Source: Wuchereria bancrofti (lineage: Eukaryota; Nematoda; Chromadorea; Rhabditida; Onchocercidae). Taken from it: a DNA stretch of 64,000 nucleotides. Within the stretch, counting starts at the first letter, position 1; each line of letters begins with the position of its first letter. Positions 1 to 11,447 of the stretch are shown piece by piece. A program made the translations under genes and the position numbers. The stretch lies in contig SSBO01000001.1 in assembly GCA_005281725.1 (NCBI GenBank), positions 5,564,399 through 5,628,398 of the forward strand, written 5' to 3'. The notes beneath the pieces are model-generated. The model searched no databases. It saw only the letters and a list, made by a program, of their open reading frames with translations, and was not told the origin of the DNA.

Positions 1-119
1 GCTAACTATGAGGTAAATCTAATTTGAATAGTGTCTCCTTGAAGTTCTTATAACCATCAAAATGTACTTCATTGAATGATTGAACATCTCTTGATATCTT
101 ATTATTTGTAGTGTTTCAG

Positions 120-1562
120 TTCGTGATACACACTGTGCATTTTAACATACCAGAATGGATACATCGAATTCTAATTGTTATATTATTAGCAGCTATGGGT
201 CATCAGGGCATAGTAAATATCCAAAAGCAGTGGGAAATTCAGGGAGAATATAGTAATCCCGACCAAGAAGCACTGTTCAATTGGATATCTAGTAAAACAA
301 GATCTGGTATATATATATGTTCTATAGCAAAAATGTTTGGAATTTTTTTTTTTTGAAATACTCAAAGATTTCTTGGAACTGCAGATTTTATTCATGGATC
401 TCAACCTATAAAATTTTGCATTATTCGTTATGTTTTCGTGAAATAGCTTGCAGATTCTGTTTTCGCTGGTCCTATGCCAGTTATGGCCAATGTCAAATTG
501 TCTACCGGAAGACCGATCGTGAATCATCCTCATTATGAAGATGCTGGACTGAGGTATCATTTATTATTAGAAATACTGAAAATCTGTGTAAATTCTGTGC
601 GTTTTCAACAATGGGTTTAAATGTAAATTTGTATAATATTTAATTTTACATTTTACTTATATGGATTTCGGCACACTAAATAACTTTTTCTTCCTTTTTT
701 TAAAAGATAAAGAGCCATATATAATAAAGTCGATTATAAAATTGCATAAATGTTGTTGCAGTTTCAATAAGCTTTTTAAGTGTAATTTCAAAATCAAATT
801 TTCAGATCTCGTACGCTCAAAGTTTACTCGATGTTTAGCCGAAAACCGTTGATAGAAGTTTACAATACTTTGAAAGGAATGGGTATCAATTATTATATTT
901 TTCAGCCAAGTTGGTGTGACTCACGTATGTTGATGTTAGTTTTTCATTTTTTTAAGTTTCAGAAACAATCAGTACTCTATGAATAGTGAAATGAGCATAA
1001 GTAAGCTTTTCGCATAGTCGATTTGTAAAGGGATTTGAGGGTCTATTAAAATGTATGTCTGATTTCGAAAATTTTCTCAAAAATTGCAAAATAAAGATAA
1101 AATCTAATTTAATTGATTTTTATACTTAATTCTCTTGACACGCTTTCTATTTTTTTTTTTGACAAAGATTGTCTGAGTTGCGTTCTTGCTTTAGATGAAA
1201 TAAAACTAAATGTCAAAGTAGGATATATGAAATCGGTATCAAATTTCAACCTCAAATTGAGTAGAAGAAGGGAATTAGAACTTGAATACTGGTATATGGT
1301 GGCAAGTAGTTCGGCTTTTGGTCCGCTTATTTAACTGTAGAAATCCTTCCAGTAGCGTCTCGTACGACTACCGATGTTTTGTATTAATTGCAGACCGGAA
1401 TGTAGCTATCGAGCAATATGGGATTTACAGGACCCCGCCAATCGAAAGCGTGAATCATTATGTGATTTAATTTTAGAGGTGCTGAATGGACGTCGTATGG
1501 GAGCCCTTGCACCGTTCAAGATTGTATATAGTGCCAAGAGCTATGTCATTTTTGAACTCTGA
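120..1562 (+). CDS. dpy-19: DPY-19-type C-mannosyltransferase, 3' portion (last four exons)
   Basis: This is the C-terminal end of a DPY-19/DPY19L protein, an ER multi-pass enzyme that attaches mannose to tryptophan in WxxW motifs of thrombospondin repeats. Exons read approximately 120-306, 455-553, 806-928 and 1394-1562, and all phases join cleanly. The first encodes a membrane helix followed by an Asp/Gln-rich stretch. The second carries the family signature [18 protein letters not shown] and NHPHYED. The third carries YSMFSRKP and [10 protein letters not shown]. The fourth carries [10 protein letters not shown] and ends FEL-stop. The order and spacing match the conserved lumenal C-terminal region of DPY19L proteins. 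The gene enters from the left, so its length cannot be judged. The first acceptor could be at 112 or 120. The identification is from remembered family motifs and is strong; exact exon edges are inferred. Confidence 0.88.
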
Positions 1563-2984
1563 ACATTTTTAAATTTTTGGTGGACTTCTGTTTCTTTACT
1601 CATTCAGTTAACTTATGATCTACTATTTATAACAAATTCAATTTTTCCTTTTTTTTTCAACAACTGGATCTTGTTATTTAGATAAATTCCAATCACGAGA
1701 ACTACTTTTTTTTAAGGCAGCTACTAGTGTGTTTATTGTTTCCTTGCCTAGGTGACAACGTAGCAGTGAATGATATCACTTTTGATCAACTTTTGGCATA
1801 CAGAAATTTACGAATTAAATTTCTAATATGGAAGGAGAAAGAAATTCAGAAATTCCTTTTTTTTTCTTGACGAAACTAGATATTGATCAATATTTTCACG
1901 CAAGTTATGTTGTTCCTCCTGAAATAATATGGTTGAACAATTTGTTAGATCTTTGAAAGTAATCAGTGCATTTATTGAATTTTATAGTATTCATCAATCT
2001 GCATATTTTACTTCCAGTGTTATTAATTTATTTGGTTTCGTTTGTTTGCTTCTCTTCTGCAGATATTTTGTTAGGAAAAAATTGTAACTGTTTTCATTTA
2101 CTGAATGACGAAATAAAGTGTCGAAATAGATCGATTACTTCACTATAGTTTAACTAATGTGTTCAAGTCGAATAATAGTTGACTGGCAGATTAGTTTTAT
2201 GGTTAACAGGAACATAATCTTTTTTTTTTCTTAAATGAAGTATCTCAGTGGACAGAAAGTAATCTTGAAGGACAACCAGTCATCCTGCTTGTTTGTGCAT
2301 GTGCACAAAAGTTAATGTGTTGTTGTCATTCCTTTGAGGGAAAATAGTGCTATTTGATGGGAAATAGATTTGGAGATTCTGGTAATTTCGACGGAGATCA
2401 CTTCGTGATATCTGATTTAATATACGGTCAAAACTGAAATAGAAAATGGAGTCGAGTTGTTTAATAATCCCTCACATGTCATTTTTCCTTTTGTTCGTTT
2501 TCTGATTTCTACAATGGATAGGAATTACAGAAAAGAGTGGAAATTCCAAGAGTGAAAATTTTTAGTAAACAAAATTGAGATGTGTTATATGGATGCGCAT
2601 GTGTGTGTATTGTGTATGTGTGTTGTGTATGTGGATGGGGTGATAGAAGGTGATTTGATGACATGGAAAACGGTATTAACAGGGCCGGGAGTTGAAGTAT
2701 GAAGAGCACGTGTTGGTATTGCATGATCGAGAAGACCTTGAAAGATTGTCGGTACCTGCCTGGAGAGGTCAGCTCTTCCTCAAGGTCGCGCGAATGATTG
2801 CGACAATATACGGGAAAAGACGACCAAGAGGAGGAGACTGTTCTCGACGCTCATCTATTTCGACATCAAATGATGCTCCTCTATTTCTGCTAGAATTTAC
2901 CTGCAATAGGTGACAGTCGCTCAGTTTGCTCGAATAACTACGCACGTTTGGTTCAGGATCAGAAATTGGTGACCCTGTGACCCA
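1563..2984. other. dpy-19 3' flank / EcR 5' flank
   Basis: About 1.4 kb with no convincing coding exon. A possible polyadenylation signal AATAAA lies at 2112-2117. A TG-rich imperfect microsatellite spans about 2597-2634. From about 2690 the base composition is less AT-rich and likely represents the promoter or 5' UTR of the downstream receptor. A possible splice or trans-splice acceptor (GGTTCAG) ends near 2956, about 30 bases before the chosen ATG. Confidence 0.45.
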
Positions 2985-5900
2985 ATGACCACAGCAACAG
3001 TAACATATCATGAGTTGCCACCCCTTACAAGCTGGGTATCCGATTCTCAACAACTGCAACAACAGGAACAGCAGCAGCAAACCCATAATTCACCTTCCCC
3101 AACCTCAGCTCCAATTACGGCATTTGTGGCAGCGGTACCATCAGGAATCGAACAACAGAATCAGCAGTCGTCGCAAGTTCTCACTGAACATCGACATCCA
3201 CAACAGCATTCACTGCTAACATCACAAGAAATTTTCTGTGCTCAGTCGCTGAATCATTATCGTACAGGTCAATTCTGTTCTTATCATATTTTGTAAAAAA
3301 AATTCAAAACAGATTTTACCACTTTTGTTACAACCAAATTTGTATAATTTTATTGTCAACAATTATTTGTCCATAACAGATTGATTTTCAATGTATCGTT
3401 TAATGTTAATATAGCCGTCAAAATAACTGTTGCTGTAGTTTCAATTTTGTTCATTATTTAAAAAACTATCCACAAATCCAAAAATTTTTAAAATTTTATT
3501 TAGTTACGACGTGGTTCTTCCAAGGTGGTAAAGAGGTGAAGGTCATTTGAAGTGGATGAGTCAGCACGTGTGTACTGATGTGCGCTGATAATTTATCCAT
3601 TTTATAGCAACAACAGCAATTAATTTCAGCGTGTTGCAGATGTTGAAATTGATGACAATTTCTGGGCGGCTACATCCTTCCTCTCAACGCCGCCACCAAC
3701 TGCTGCAGCGGTTCATCGATTTCATCAGATTCATTCCGCTGCCCATGGAAATACTCACTGTACTACAGTTGCTTTGCCGATATCAGGAACACAGCAGCAA
3801 CAACGACAGGTATATCCACAGCCTATTGCACTTTTATTGCTGGAATTTTAGCAAAAGATAGCTCGTTCAGTTATTTCCTAAAACAACAGTTTGAAGATCC
3901 AGTAAAATTAAGCGGAAACCGAAAGAACAGAATCATCACATCTCCTATGTTTGTTACACTATTGTAGAAAAAAAAGCAAATATGAACTTACTGTTTGCAT
4001 TAATCATGCTAAGTGCTATTGTCTAATCTCTTTTGAGTGAATCCTCAAGTTGCAAGTTCCAGTTGGTTATATCCGGTTGCTTTCGTGAAATCAAAGTTCC
4101 GTTTACTTCTTGCTAACATAGAGAAAGAATCTATGATGGTCAACTGTCTTACACTTATTGCCACACATTCAACCTAATGCAGTTTAATATAAATGCATAA
4201 CTAATTGCTGTGGGACGCAACGGCTGAGTTGAAGTGTTCCTTCGATGGAAATATCACTGATGGCCTTGAAAACCTGAATATTCATTTGTAATGTTCTCTC
4301 CACTCATCCTTTGCAAAATATTGTTTGTTTAAAAAAAGAAAAACCTTCTTTAAGGCATTATTTTTATCTCTTTAATTCTCATGTCAAATTGATTTTTTCA
4401 AAATTATCTTTTGATCTTTTGGGAAGAAAAGCAATGCTTCTAAATGTGATCCTGCTGTACTTTGCCCCATTTGCAAAAAGATTTGGATTGATGCAAAACT
4501 TTTCCATGCTTTTAAACAAAGTGATATTTTAATATTAGTGTTTTGATTAGATCACGGAAATTGCTTTTTTGTATTCATTTTGATTATCTATTTTGTGCCA
4601 AAAATATTGCTTTCCTCTAAAAAATGCCTGCTGAAAGAACGAAAAAGAAAAAAATTCAAAATAAAAAAATTTATCAGTTCTCAGATTTTGTCATTCTCAT
4701 TTTAGGTAGTCGACACAACGAATCCGAATTTGGTTGAGATTACAAGTAAAACAGCTTTGTATCCGATCATTTTTATGGTTAACAAAAGAGTAATTTACCA
4801 TTCCGTCATTGAAAATTGAACTCTTTTGTTTCCAGCAATCTAATGGCGACAATGAATATAGAAGTAAGAAAAGGTCGAATAATATTAGTTGTCAAGCAGT
4901 CCGCTCTCCATCTTTGCCTTCTTCAAGTGGTATGGTTATGCATAATGTTACCGAAGAGCTTTGTTTAGTTTGCGGTGATAAAGCATCTGGTTATCATTAC
5001 AATGCTCTCACATGCGAAGGATGCAAAGGTATTATTGTTTGTCTTCACATTCGTATTCTTTCTCTATGTGTTACCGTGGATTTACATTTTTCGAACTGAG
5101 TTGGAAATTAAGATCAATAATTTTTAATGAAGTGCAAAATGTCAGGATTTTTTCGACGTTCTGTCACTCGGAAAGCAATTTATCATTGTAAATACGGCGA
5201 ATCATGCGATATTGATATGTATATGCGGCGGAAATGTCAACATTGTCGTTTGAAAAAGTGTATGGAAATCGGGATGAGGCCCGAACGTAAGTGTAATACT
5301 CTTTACAAACTCCATATATTAATTTAATTTTTAGAGGTTCATTAGTAAACAGCAAAAAATTGCTTTCTTTTGCGTTGTTAACACCATAAATAAGTGATAA
5401 ACTAACAAACAATTTATTATACGGAACGGTTTATCAGTGGATCCTCTGACCTCCTTCCAGAGGGCCGTGTCTGTCGAATACTTTTATTACAATTTATTTA
5501 CAGAAGAAGAGTTAAAAAAGAATCATCTGAAGAACTTTGCACATTTGTATGTTCTAGTGACGATAATACTGCTTTTGATTATATTTAAGTACTTTGTTAC
5601 CTACTTTTGCTGCTTTTTTCTGACTTATTCACCTATATCTGTTCGTATTTAACGAAAATCTGCTTCACTGGAAAATTTATGATCTTTAAAATCTGCTGTT
5701 CATATTGTTCTTTCCAAATATCTCCTATATACCTAAGTTACACTAAGTTAATTAATTTTGATGTTTTGTTGCATGTGTTTCAATTTTTAGTCTGCACCTC
5801 ATTAGGATCTCGAAAAAATTCAGGATTACGCGCTGACTCGCGAGTGCCTTTAGTTGTGATTCCGGAGGATCAATGCCGAATCAAACGTGAAGCTAAACAG

Positions 5901-7894
5901 AAATTACGTACGGCATTAGAACAACAACGTAAAGCAAATTGTGTCAGTCCACAACAAGCAGTTAGCTCATCGGAATCACCCGATGATTGTGTAGCACTAT
6001 CAGTGGAAACAAGAGAATTGATTAATCGGATTGTAACAATTGATCAACAATTTGCCACACCATCTACTGATATGCTAATGAAAGTTTCGGTAATTCCAGT
6101 GAAGTTTCTGGAAACTTGGTGAAACCAAAATTTGAAATCTTTCAATTTGAGTGTTGTAGGGACTAAGTTCTTTTGTCTTTTCGAACATTTCAATTTCACA
6201 GTTCCACGGTTTGATTTTATTTCATTGAAAAAACAAAAAACAAACAATAAGAAAGAGAGAATTTGTAGAGATATATTGGTTGTGGTAATTTATTCAAAAT
6301 TGTTGAGAAAATGAAGTTGCAATTAAGGTTAGAAATGGGGATTTCCAAAAATATTACATGAAAAATGATTTCTCCAGGAGCATAATGAAGTGGGTAATTC
6401 CTACCAACAGCTTGCTGAATTGACAATTCTAAGCTTACAATTAATTCACCAATTCACAATGCATTTACCTGGTTTTTGCAAACTTTCCGACGAAGATAGA
6501 CGCACCTTACATAAAGTTAGAAATTCATTTAATTTCCAAATAGTGAAGTCTTAAAATTACATGAAAGCTACCGGCTCTCAAAAATTCTCGATGTAGCATT
6601 ATACTATCATGCAGGCTTTATTGATTTTTTTTTTAAATTGAATTGGTAAATTTGCTTACTTCCGATGAATGCCTTATTTTGGTTACTGAAGATGACATAA
6701 GAAATCCTTTTCAACATTTTGATGAAATAATTCATTACGTGAACGGCATTTGTAGACATGTAAGACTGAAGTACTTGTACTACGGACATCACGTTGTTAC
6801 GATATGTTTGATGAAAAAGTAGTCCTCGGAAATGAAGCAAAGCAGTGGCGATACGATCGCGAGCAGTATCGTGAATTCATTGGACCCTTGGCTGATTTAA
6901 TGTTTGATTTTGCACATGCTTTGTCCAAAATGCAATTACATCAGGCAGAATACGTTCTACTCACTGCGATCGCCATTTTTTCGGGTAATTTGTTTAAGTT
7001 TGATTCAATGTTTTGCCTTCAAATCCCCATAAAATTTTGAGCAGCATCTTGAATTCACTGAAATCGCAAACTGACAACCTCAGCTAACAACCAACTATTT
7101 TGCTTTTCAACTCCCACAAAAAAATACCAGAAGAATTCAAAGTTACAAATAATGATGATCTTACAAATAAAGATGACTTTTAAGCATTGAAACAAAATGG
7201 ATAATTGTTCCGATAGAACCGCGACGTTCAGTCCCTTGATTTTTAGCAGGCATCTAATTTCTATAAACTTTGGTTATAATATTCAGACTGATAAAATTGA
7301 TGCACTTTCCAATCTGTATAGTACTGAGTTCAAAAAGAGATAATTTGCCGTTAAAATGAGCATTTAATGATTACTTTAAAAACTAATTACGTTCTTTTTC
7401 AGATAGACCAGGTTTACTTCAACCGAAATCAGTAGAAGATATTCAGGAAGTTTATACTTCCGCATTACAGTCATACATTGATGCTCTAAGACCTAAACAA
7501 CGGAACATTTTTTCTCGTTTGTTGATGAAACTTACGGATCTTCGAAGCCTTACCTCTGAACAGGTACATGCATACGAGTTCATGTGCTTTTTTGATTTGG
7601 TGATAAATGATACAGCAAAAAAGCATCACGAAAAAGCATATTTAACTTAACAGGGAAATTTAAATCTTGCAGAGTGAAATAATTACGGGAATCAGCTCAA
7701 CGAGTATTGCCATTAAGCCGTCGTCATCACAGCAGTCATATGATGTGAAATTTACGACTGCAAAGTCACAACTTCAGCACCGTCAGCATCACCAACAGCA
7801 ACAGCAACAACAGCAGCAGCAGCAGCAACAACCACTGTATCCTTTGTATACGCAGACACATTATCAATCGTCAACACCAACCAGTTATCCATAG
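2985..7894 (+). CDS. EcR: Ecdysone-receptor-type nuclear receptor
   Basis: A ligand-activated transcription factor of the NR1H/EcR class; insect EcR acts in the nucleus with an RXR/USP partner on ecdysteroid response elements. Exons: 2985-3267, 3640-3809, a small one from 4706 (end unclear), 4836-5028, 5146-5286, 5791-6089, 6378-6515, 6756-6984, 7403-7563 and 7673-7894, about 620 aa. The N-terminal A/B region is Gln/Ser/Pro-rich. The two-finger DNA-binding domain starts [15 protein letters not shown], has P-box CEGCKG, and ends with [14 protein letters not shown]. The hinge has [15 protein letters not shown]. The ligand-binding domain includes [22 protein letters not shown], split by an intron, then [17 protein letters not shown]. 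After exon 9 the usual helix 11-12 pattern is not recognisable and a 13-Gln run follows. The junction around 4706-4836 has a phase problem with the obvious donor at 4746; a donor at TTG|GTTGAG would keep frame. DBD identity is very strong; exact isoform is inferred. Confidence 0.9.
4962..5286 (+). other. EcR DNA-binding domain (two C4 zinc fingers)
   Basis: The 66-residue nuclear-receptor DNA-binding domain is split by one intron immediately after the P-box lysine (CEGCK|G), a position used by many nuclear receptor genes. All eight zinc-ligand cysteines are visible, four in the exon ending at 5028 and that junction, four in the exon 5146-5286. The P-box CEGCKG predicts AGGTCA-type half-site recognition. 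Confidence 0.92.
7793..7831 (+). repeat. CAG/CAA repeat encoding 13 glutamines
   Basis: Thirteen consecutive CAG or CAA codons lie in the last EcR exon, between a His/Gln-rich stretch and a short Tyr/Pro/Thr-rich tail ending at the TAG stop. CAA interruptions suggest moderate stability, but length polymorphism between isolates is plausible. Confidence 0.9.
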
Positions 7895-8708
7895 AATCGA
7901 AATTTCCTGTAGTTTTACATTAATTGTAAAAAATTTTGGCGAAATATCGCATTGATTCTGAATCATTTTTCGCATTTTAAACTACTGTACGCATAATGTA
8001 CGTATGTCATCTATTTGTCAGCAATATTATTAAGTATTTTTCGAACAGTAACGTTGTTTTGCAAATAATATTGTAATATTGGATTCTTTAATTCATAATT
8101 AAATAATACACACAGCTGCAATTATGTCCATTATAAACTGATTCGTGACTGGTTCTAGAAATATTTTAAGCTTATTCTGCTTGAAATTGTTCATTTTCTT
8201 CAAATATATTTCCTTTCTAGTTCTAACTTCTCCGGAAAATTCTAACGAAATTTAAAAGAAATCCAAGGATTCGAGAAATTTATCCTCCTCAGTAATTGCT
8301 AATATTATGACGTAAAAAAGGTGCCCTAGAAAATACAATGGTATTGTTTAATGAGGAATGAATATTTGAATTAGTAAGCCAATTTGTTTCATATGCTTTG
8401 TGTTCCAAGATTCTGGAAGACTTCCCACACTTGTGATGCGGTTACCGTTTTTATCAAGGAAACTGATGAGCTGAAGGAATCAGTATAACTCTGTAATTAT
8501 TTCTTCAGGTTAATTTTATAAGTGCTTATCTCTATAATCTTTTGTGACATTTTCATCATACATTCCAGTTCTTTGTGTTGCTACCGTTTAATCGAAGGAA
8601 AACAAGAAATTTCTCAGTATTTTTTTCTTGTAATTTTTAGACGTGTTTCGTAAGGCACAAGTATTTTGCATTGAAAAAATGGATTAGCAATTGCATCGTG
8701 AATGTCAG
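7895..8708. other. EcR 3' flank, no gene seen
   Basis: AT-rich sequence after the EcR stop. No open frame or RNA gene could be supported. It probably includes the EcR 3' UTR and runs into the retroelement block. Confidence 0.5.
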
Positions 8709-10020
8709 CTAAATAAATAATTCCAATAAATATGTGATATTTTTTGTTGTAATTTGTTTTCGATCGAGATTTTCTTGTAAGGATTTGTTAGGGAGCTGCT
8801 TTTGGTTGTGCTTTGAAGCTGGTGCAGACATTGAGGAGTCTTTTGTTACTAAATGATTTCCGTCAATAAGTTTTATTTCTTGGACAGGAATCTGAGCGGT
8901 TACCTTTATGATTAACTTGTTTCCCCTTTCATTTTCATAGTTTTCTTTAATTTCAATTTCCGAATATGCCCGTTTCATTTTTCTTTCTTTAGCTATGTTG
9001 ATCCTTTACACCACAAATCATAATTTTTTTTAAACTTCTAAGCGAAAGTCTCTTAGTTGCCACATCAACTGGATTATGTTCACTGGGAATATAATGGAAC
9101 GAAATCTTCGCTTTCCTTATTTCTTCAACTCGATTCTGTACAAAAAGCTGACAGTAGTCAGGAATAATTTTGTCCTCAATGCACTGCAAATTGAAAAACC
9201 ATAAACTCGTTCGTACATTTTCGAGTTCTAGTTGTTTGATTACAAACTGAGCAGTTCTTATCCCACTAAATATCGATAGCTACTTTAATTTAATCGAGGT
9301 ATTGTCATACCTTTAATTAGTTCGTACAAAACGAGATTTGGCAAAAGCCAAAATGTTTCTTTCCCTTGATCTTGGAGATATGTGCTGCACTTGAGGCTTC
9401 AGTGTGGAAAGATTGTAGTAATTCCTATACGACATTTGGCCATTCATTTGTGAGTGTATTCCACCATTTTCACTTATGATTTCATCCTAAGAGATATGCT
9501 TTTTCCATAATTTTTGCAGGAAATTTAAATTGTATCATGGTAGGAACAAGAAATCCTAGTGGATCATAATACTAAGACTTCTTATTCCAGAGAGGCTAGG
9601 AATTGTAAAATGGATCTCTTCGTTAATTTTTTTCCCGATCCATGGTTTTAATGCTAATCGTACAATTATTGTTCCCACTATGATCTCAGTTAATTCCAAG
9701 AATTTTCTTAATTTAACTTATTTTTACTCTGTCTTTTTTTAGAATTTCAAATAAATTCTTGATCGTTGAATAAAAATTCTCTTAGATTTATTGAAACTTC
9801 ATTAGAAATCGATTTCATTTATTGATATTTTCTAAGTGGTTCCTTTAGTCGATACTATTATATTATTGACACAAAGATTTTTTTCTTATTTCAGCGTAAT
9901 TGTGATTTAATGTGTATCTAATCATAGTTTGAGGTAGTTGACAATAAAAAGGGGGATGAGATCACTCGAAAGGAAGTCTTTTGAAACTATAACACTGTCG
10001 GGAAACTCGAAATAAATCTC
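8709..10020 (-). pseudogene. BEL/Pao pol fragment, reverse strand (RT palm to RNase H/integrase linker)
   Basis: Read on the minus strand, a decayed polyprotein can be followed from about 10015 down to about 8760. Recognisable pieces in order: VISSPFLL (RT), a degenerate catalytic-loop region near 9870, [47 protein letters not shown] (RNase H region), QNRVEEIRKAKISF, IPSEHNPVDVATK, then after a frameshift near 9000 WLKKEK and an acidic linker. The same order occurs on the + strand in the better copy at 19771-21000. Several frameshifts and stops, and no LTR joined to it, so it is a dead fragment. The apparent 89-residue open frame at 8709-8978 is the RNase H-integrase linker of this element, not a separate gene. 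Confidence 0.8.
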
Positions 10021-10500
10021 GCGAACTTTCAATTAATTTAAGAAATATATTAAATAAAATTGGATTAATCCATAGTACTAAAAGTTGTCTTAATTAAACA
10101 TTTAAAGAAATATAAAACTGTTTCAAAATGCATCTCATGTAAGCAATCTCACTAATCCAACACTCATCCCACTGTAGCTGAGCTTATCTAGAATTATTCA
10201 ACTGTTAACAAAGGGTACGTACATTGTTTAACATGTTAGAAATTACTCCTCTGTTCCACACCAAATTTGCTTGCAATATCGAAATACTGTAAAAGTTTTC
10301 TAATCTAATAGTCATTCTTATGAGAAACTGATAATATTAAAACCCATCTCTTACATATAAAGAGAAACGATCATCTGATAGCTCTTTACTCATGCGTAAT
10401 CATGCGCTTGTTACAAGTCAATGCCCACTATATAAGGATTGAAACTTTGTCTTGTCAATTTCTTGTACCAGCAAGTTATGATTTGGCTTCTCTCACTTGT
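10021..10500. other. Retroelement flank, unassigned
   Basis: AT-rich sequence between the reverse pol fragment and the LTR-like block. No coding similarity was seen. It may be an internal or LTR part of an old element. Confidence 0.4.
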
Positions 10501-10502
10501 TT

Positions 10503-11422
10503 AATTCCTTTAAATTCCCCATTAATTTATTCATTTTTTTATCTCATATTCGCAGGCAAATACTACGAACTTATAAACATATTCTCGGTATAGATTGGTA
10601 TCGTAGTTACTAGCGAATAAAATCGTTATAATTGTTGCAAATATCAATATCGCGAAACTTCAAACAAAATAATGAAATAGTTATGTAAAAATTAATCATT
10701 CAAATTGTAAATAATTGTTAACAATTTTATGAATCATATAATTAATTTTATTTCTCAACTTTATTTCTCATAGGTTTCTTTTTGTTATATTGATGTAACT
10801 GAAAATCACATGCTAATCAATCTCCCGATTTGATCATGTTACAATCCTTATATTACAAACATCTGTCGTATATGTAAATGAACATCCGTTGTAATGCCTG
10901 TTGTAAACCACTCCCAGTTCTTAACACACATATAAACTATATACTAACAAAAAAGAGAGTAATCCATTCTTCCTCCAACAGTGGAGTAAGGAAGGCTCTT
11001 GAGCATACAAAAGGAGCTGCAAGAGAGTGAATTGATACCGTTTTTTCCTGGGTACTTAGTCGGTTGGTATTTTTTATTTAAAAATCGCATTATATCAATA
11101 AAGATTCAATAATCTCACTGCGACTTCATAGACTAAGCGTAGCGAACGCCAATAATTTTGTTTCCACGGTCAACAGGTAATACGATTGCTACATAGTGCA
11201 TTAATTGAACTTCCTATTTTACAATCAAAGTAAGCCTTTTAAATTCCTGTTTATTTCTTACTCTTAATAGAACATTTCAAGACGAAAAAATTCACGGCAA
11301 CAATAGACCTTTCACTCAAAGCATTCGTCTATACCAACTACAATAACAAACAAGGAAGGCTCTTGAGCATACGAAAATTCGACTCTAAGCTGCAAGAGTC
11401 AGACGCCCCAAGTTTCACGACA
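10503..11422 (+). repeat. Composite BEL/Pao LTR region (two related LTR sequences nested)
   Basis: The stretch 10503-10640 and 11300-11422 matches, in inverted orientation, the sequence at about 25315-25660. The intervening part (about 10650-11170) matches, also inverted, the split LTR at 14438-14624 plus 24416-24685. One LTR copy therefore seems inserted into or recombined with another. LTR-like ends are visible: a CGCGAAAC start near 10655, an AATAAA signal near 11096-11101, and a CACGACA end at about 11422. It is followed by a plausible primer-binding segment (TGCCCGAGG) and a gag start at 11448, which marks it as a 5' LTR for the next element. Confidence 0.65.
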
Positions 11423-11447
11423 AATTATTTGCTGCCCGAGGTGAAGT

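Noticed and set aside
2692..2913. 73-residue open frame just upstream of EcR
   Set aside because: No splice-supported link to the EcR ATG and no recognisable domain; more likely 5' UTR or leader.
3608..3861. Alternative reading of the second EcR exon from the acceptor at 3607
   Set aside because: Gives an atypical Leu/Ile/Arg-rich frame; the acceptor at 3639 keeps phase and yields a Pro/Ala/Gln-rich A/B region like its neighbours.
5438..5546. Possible cassette exon between the EcR DNA-binding domain and hinge
   Set aside because: The acceptor is plausible and the first codon fits, but its donor leaves a phase that does not join to 5791.
8709..8978. Apparent 89-residue reverse-strand gene
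   Set aside because: Continues the RNase H to integrase linker of the reverse Pao fragment after a frameshift.
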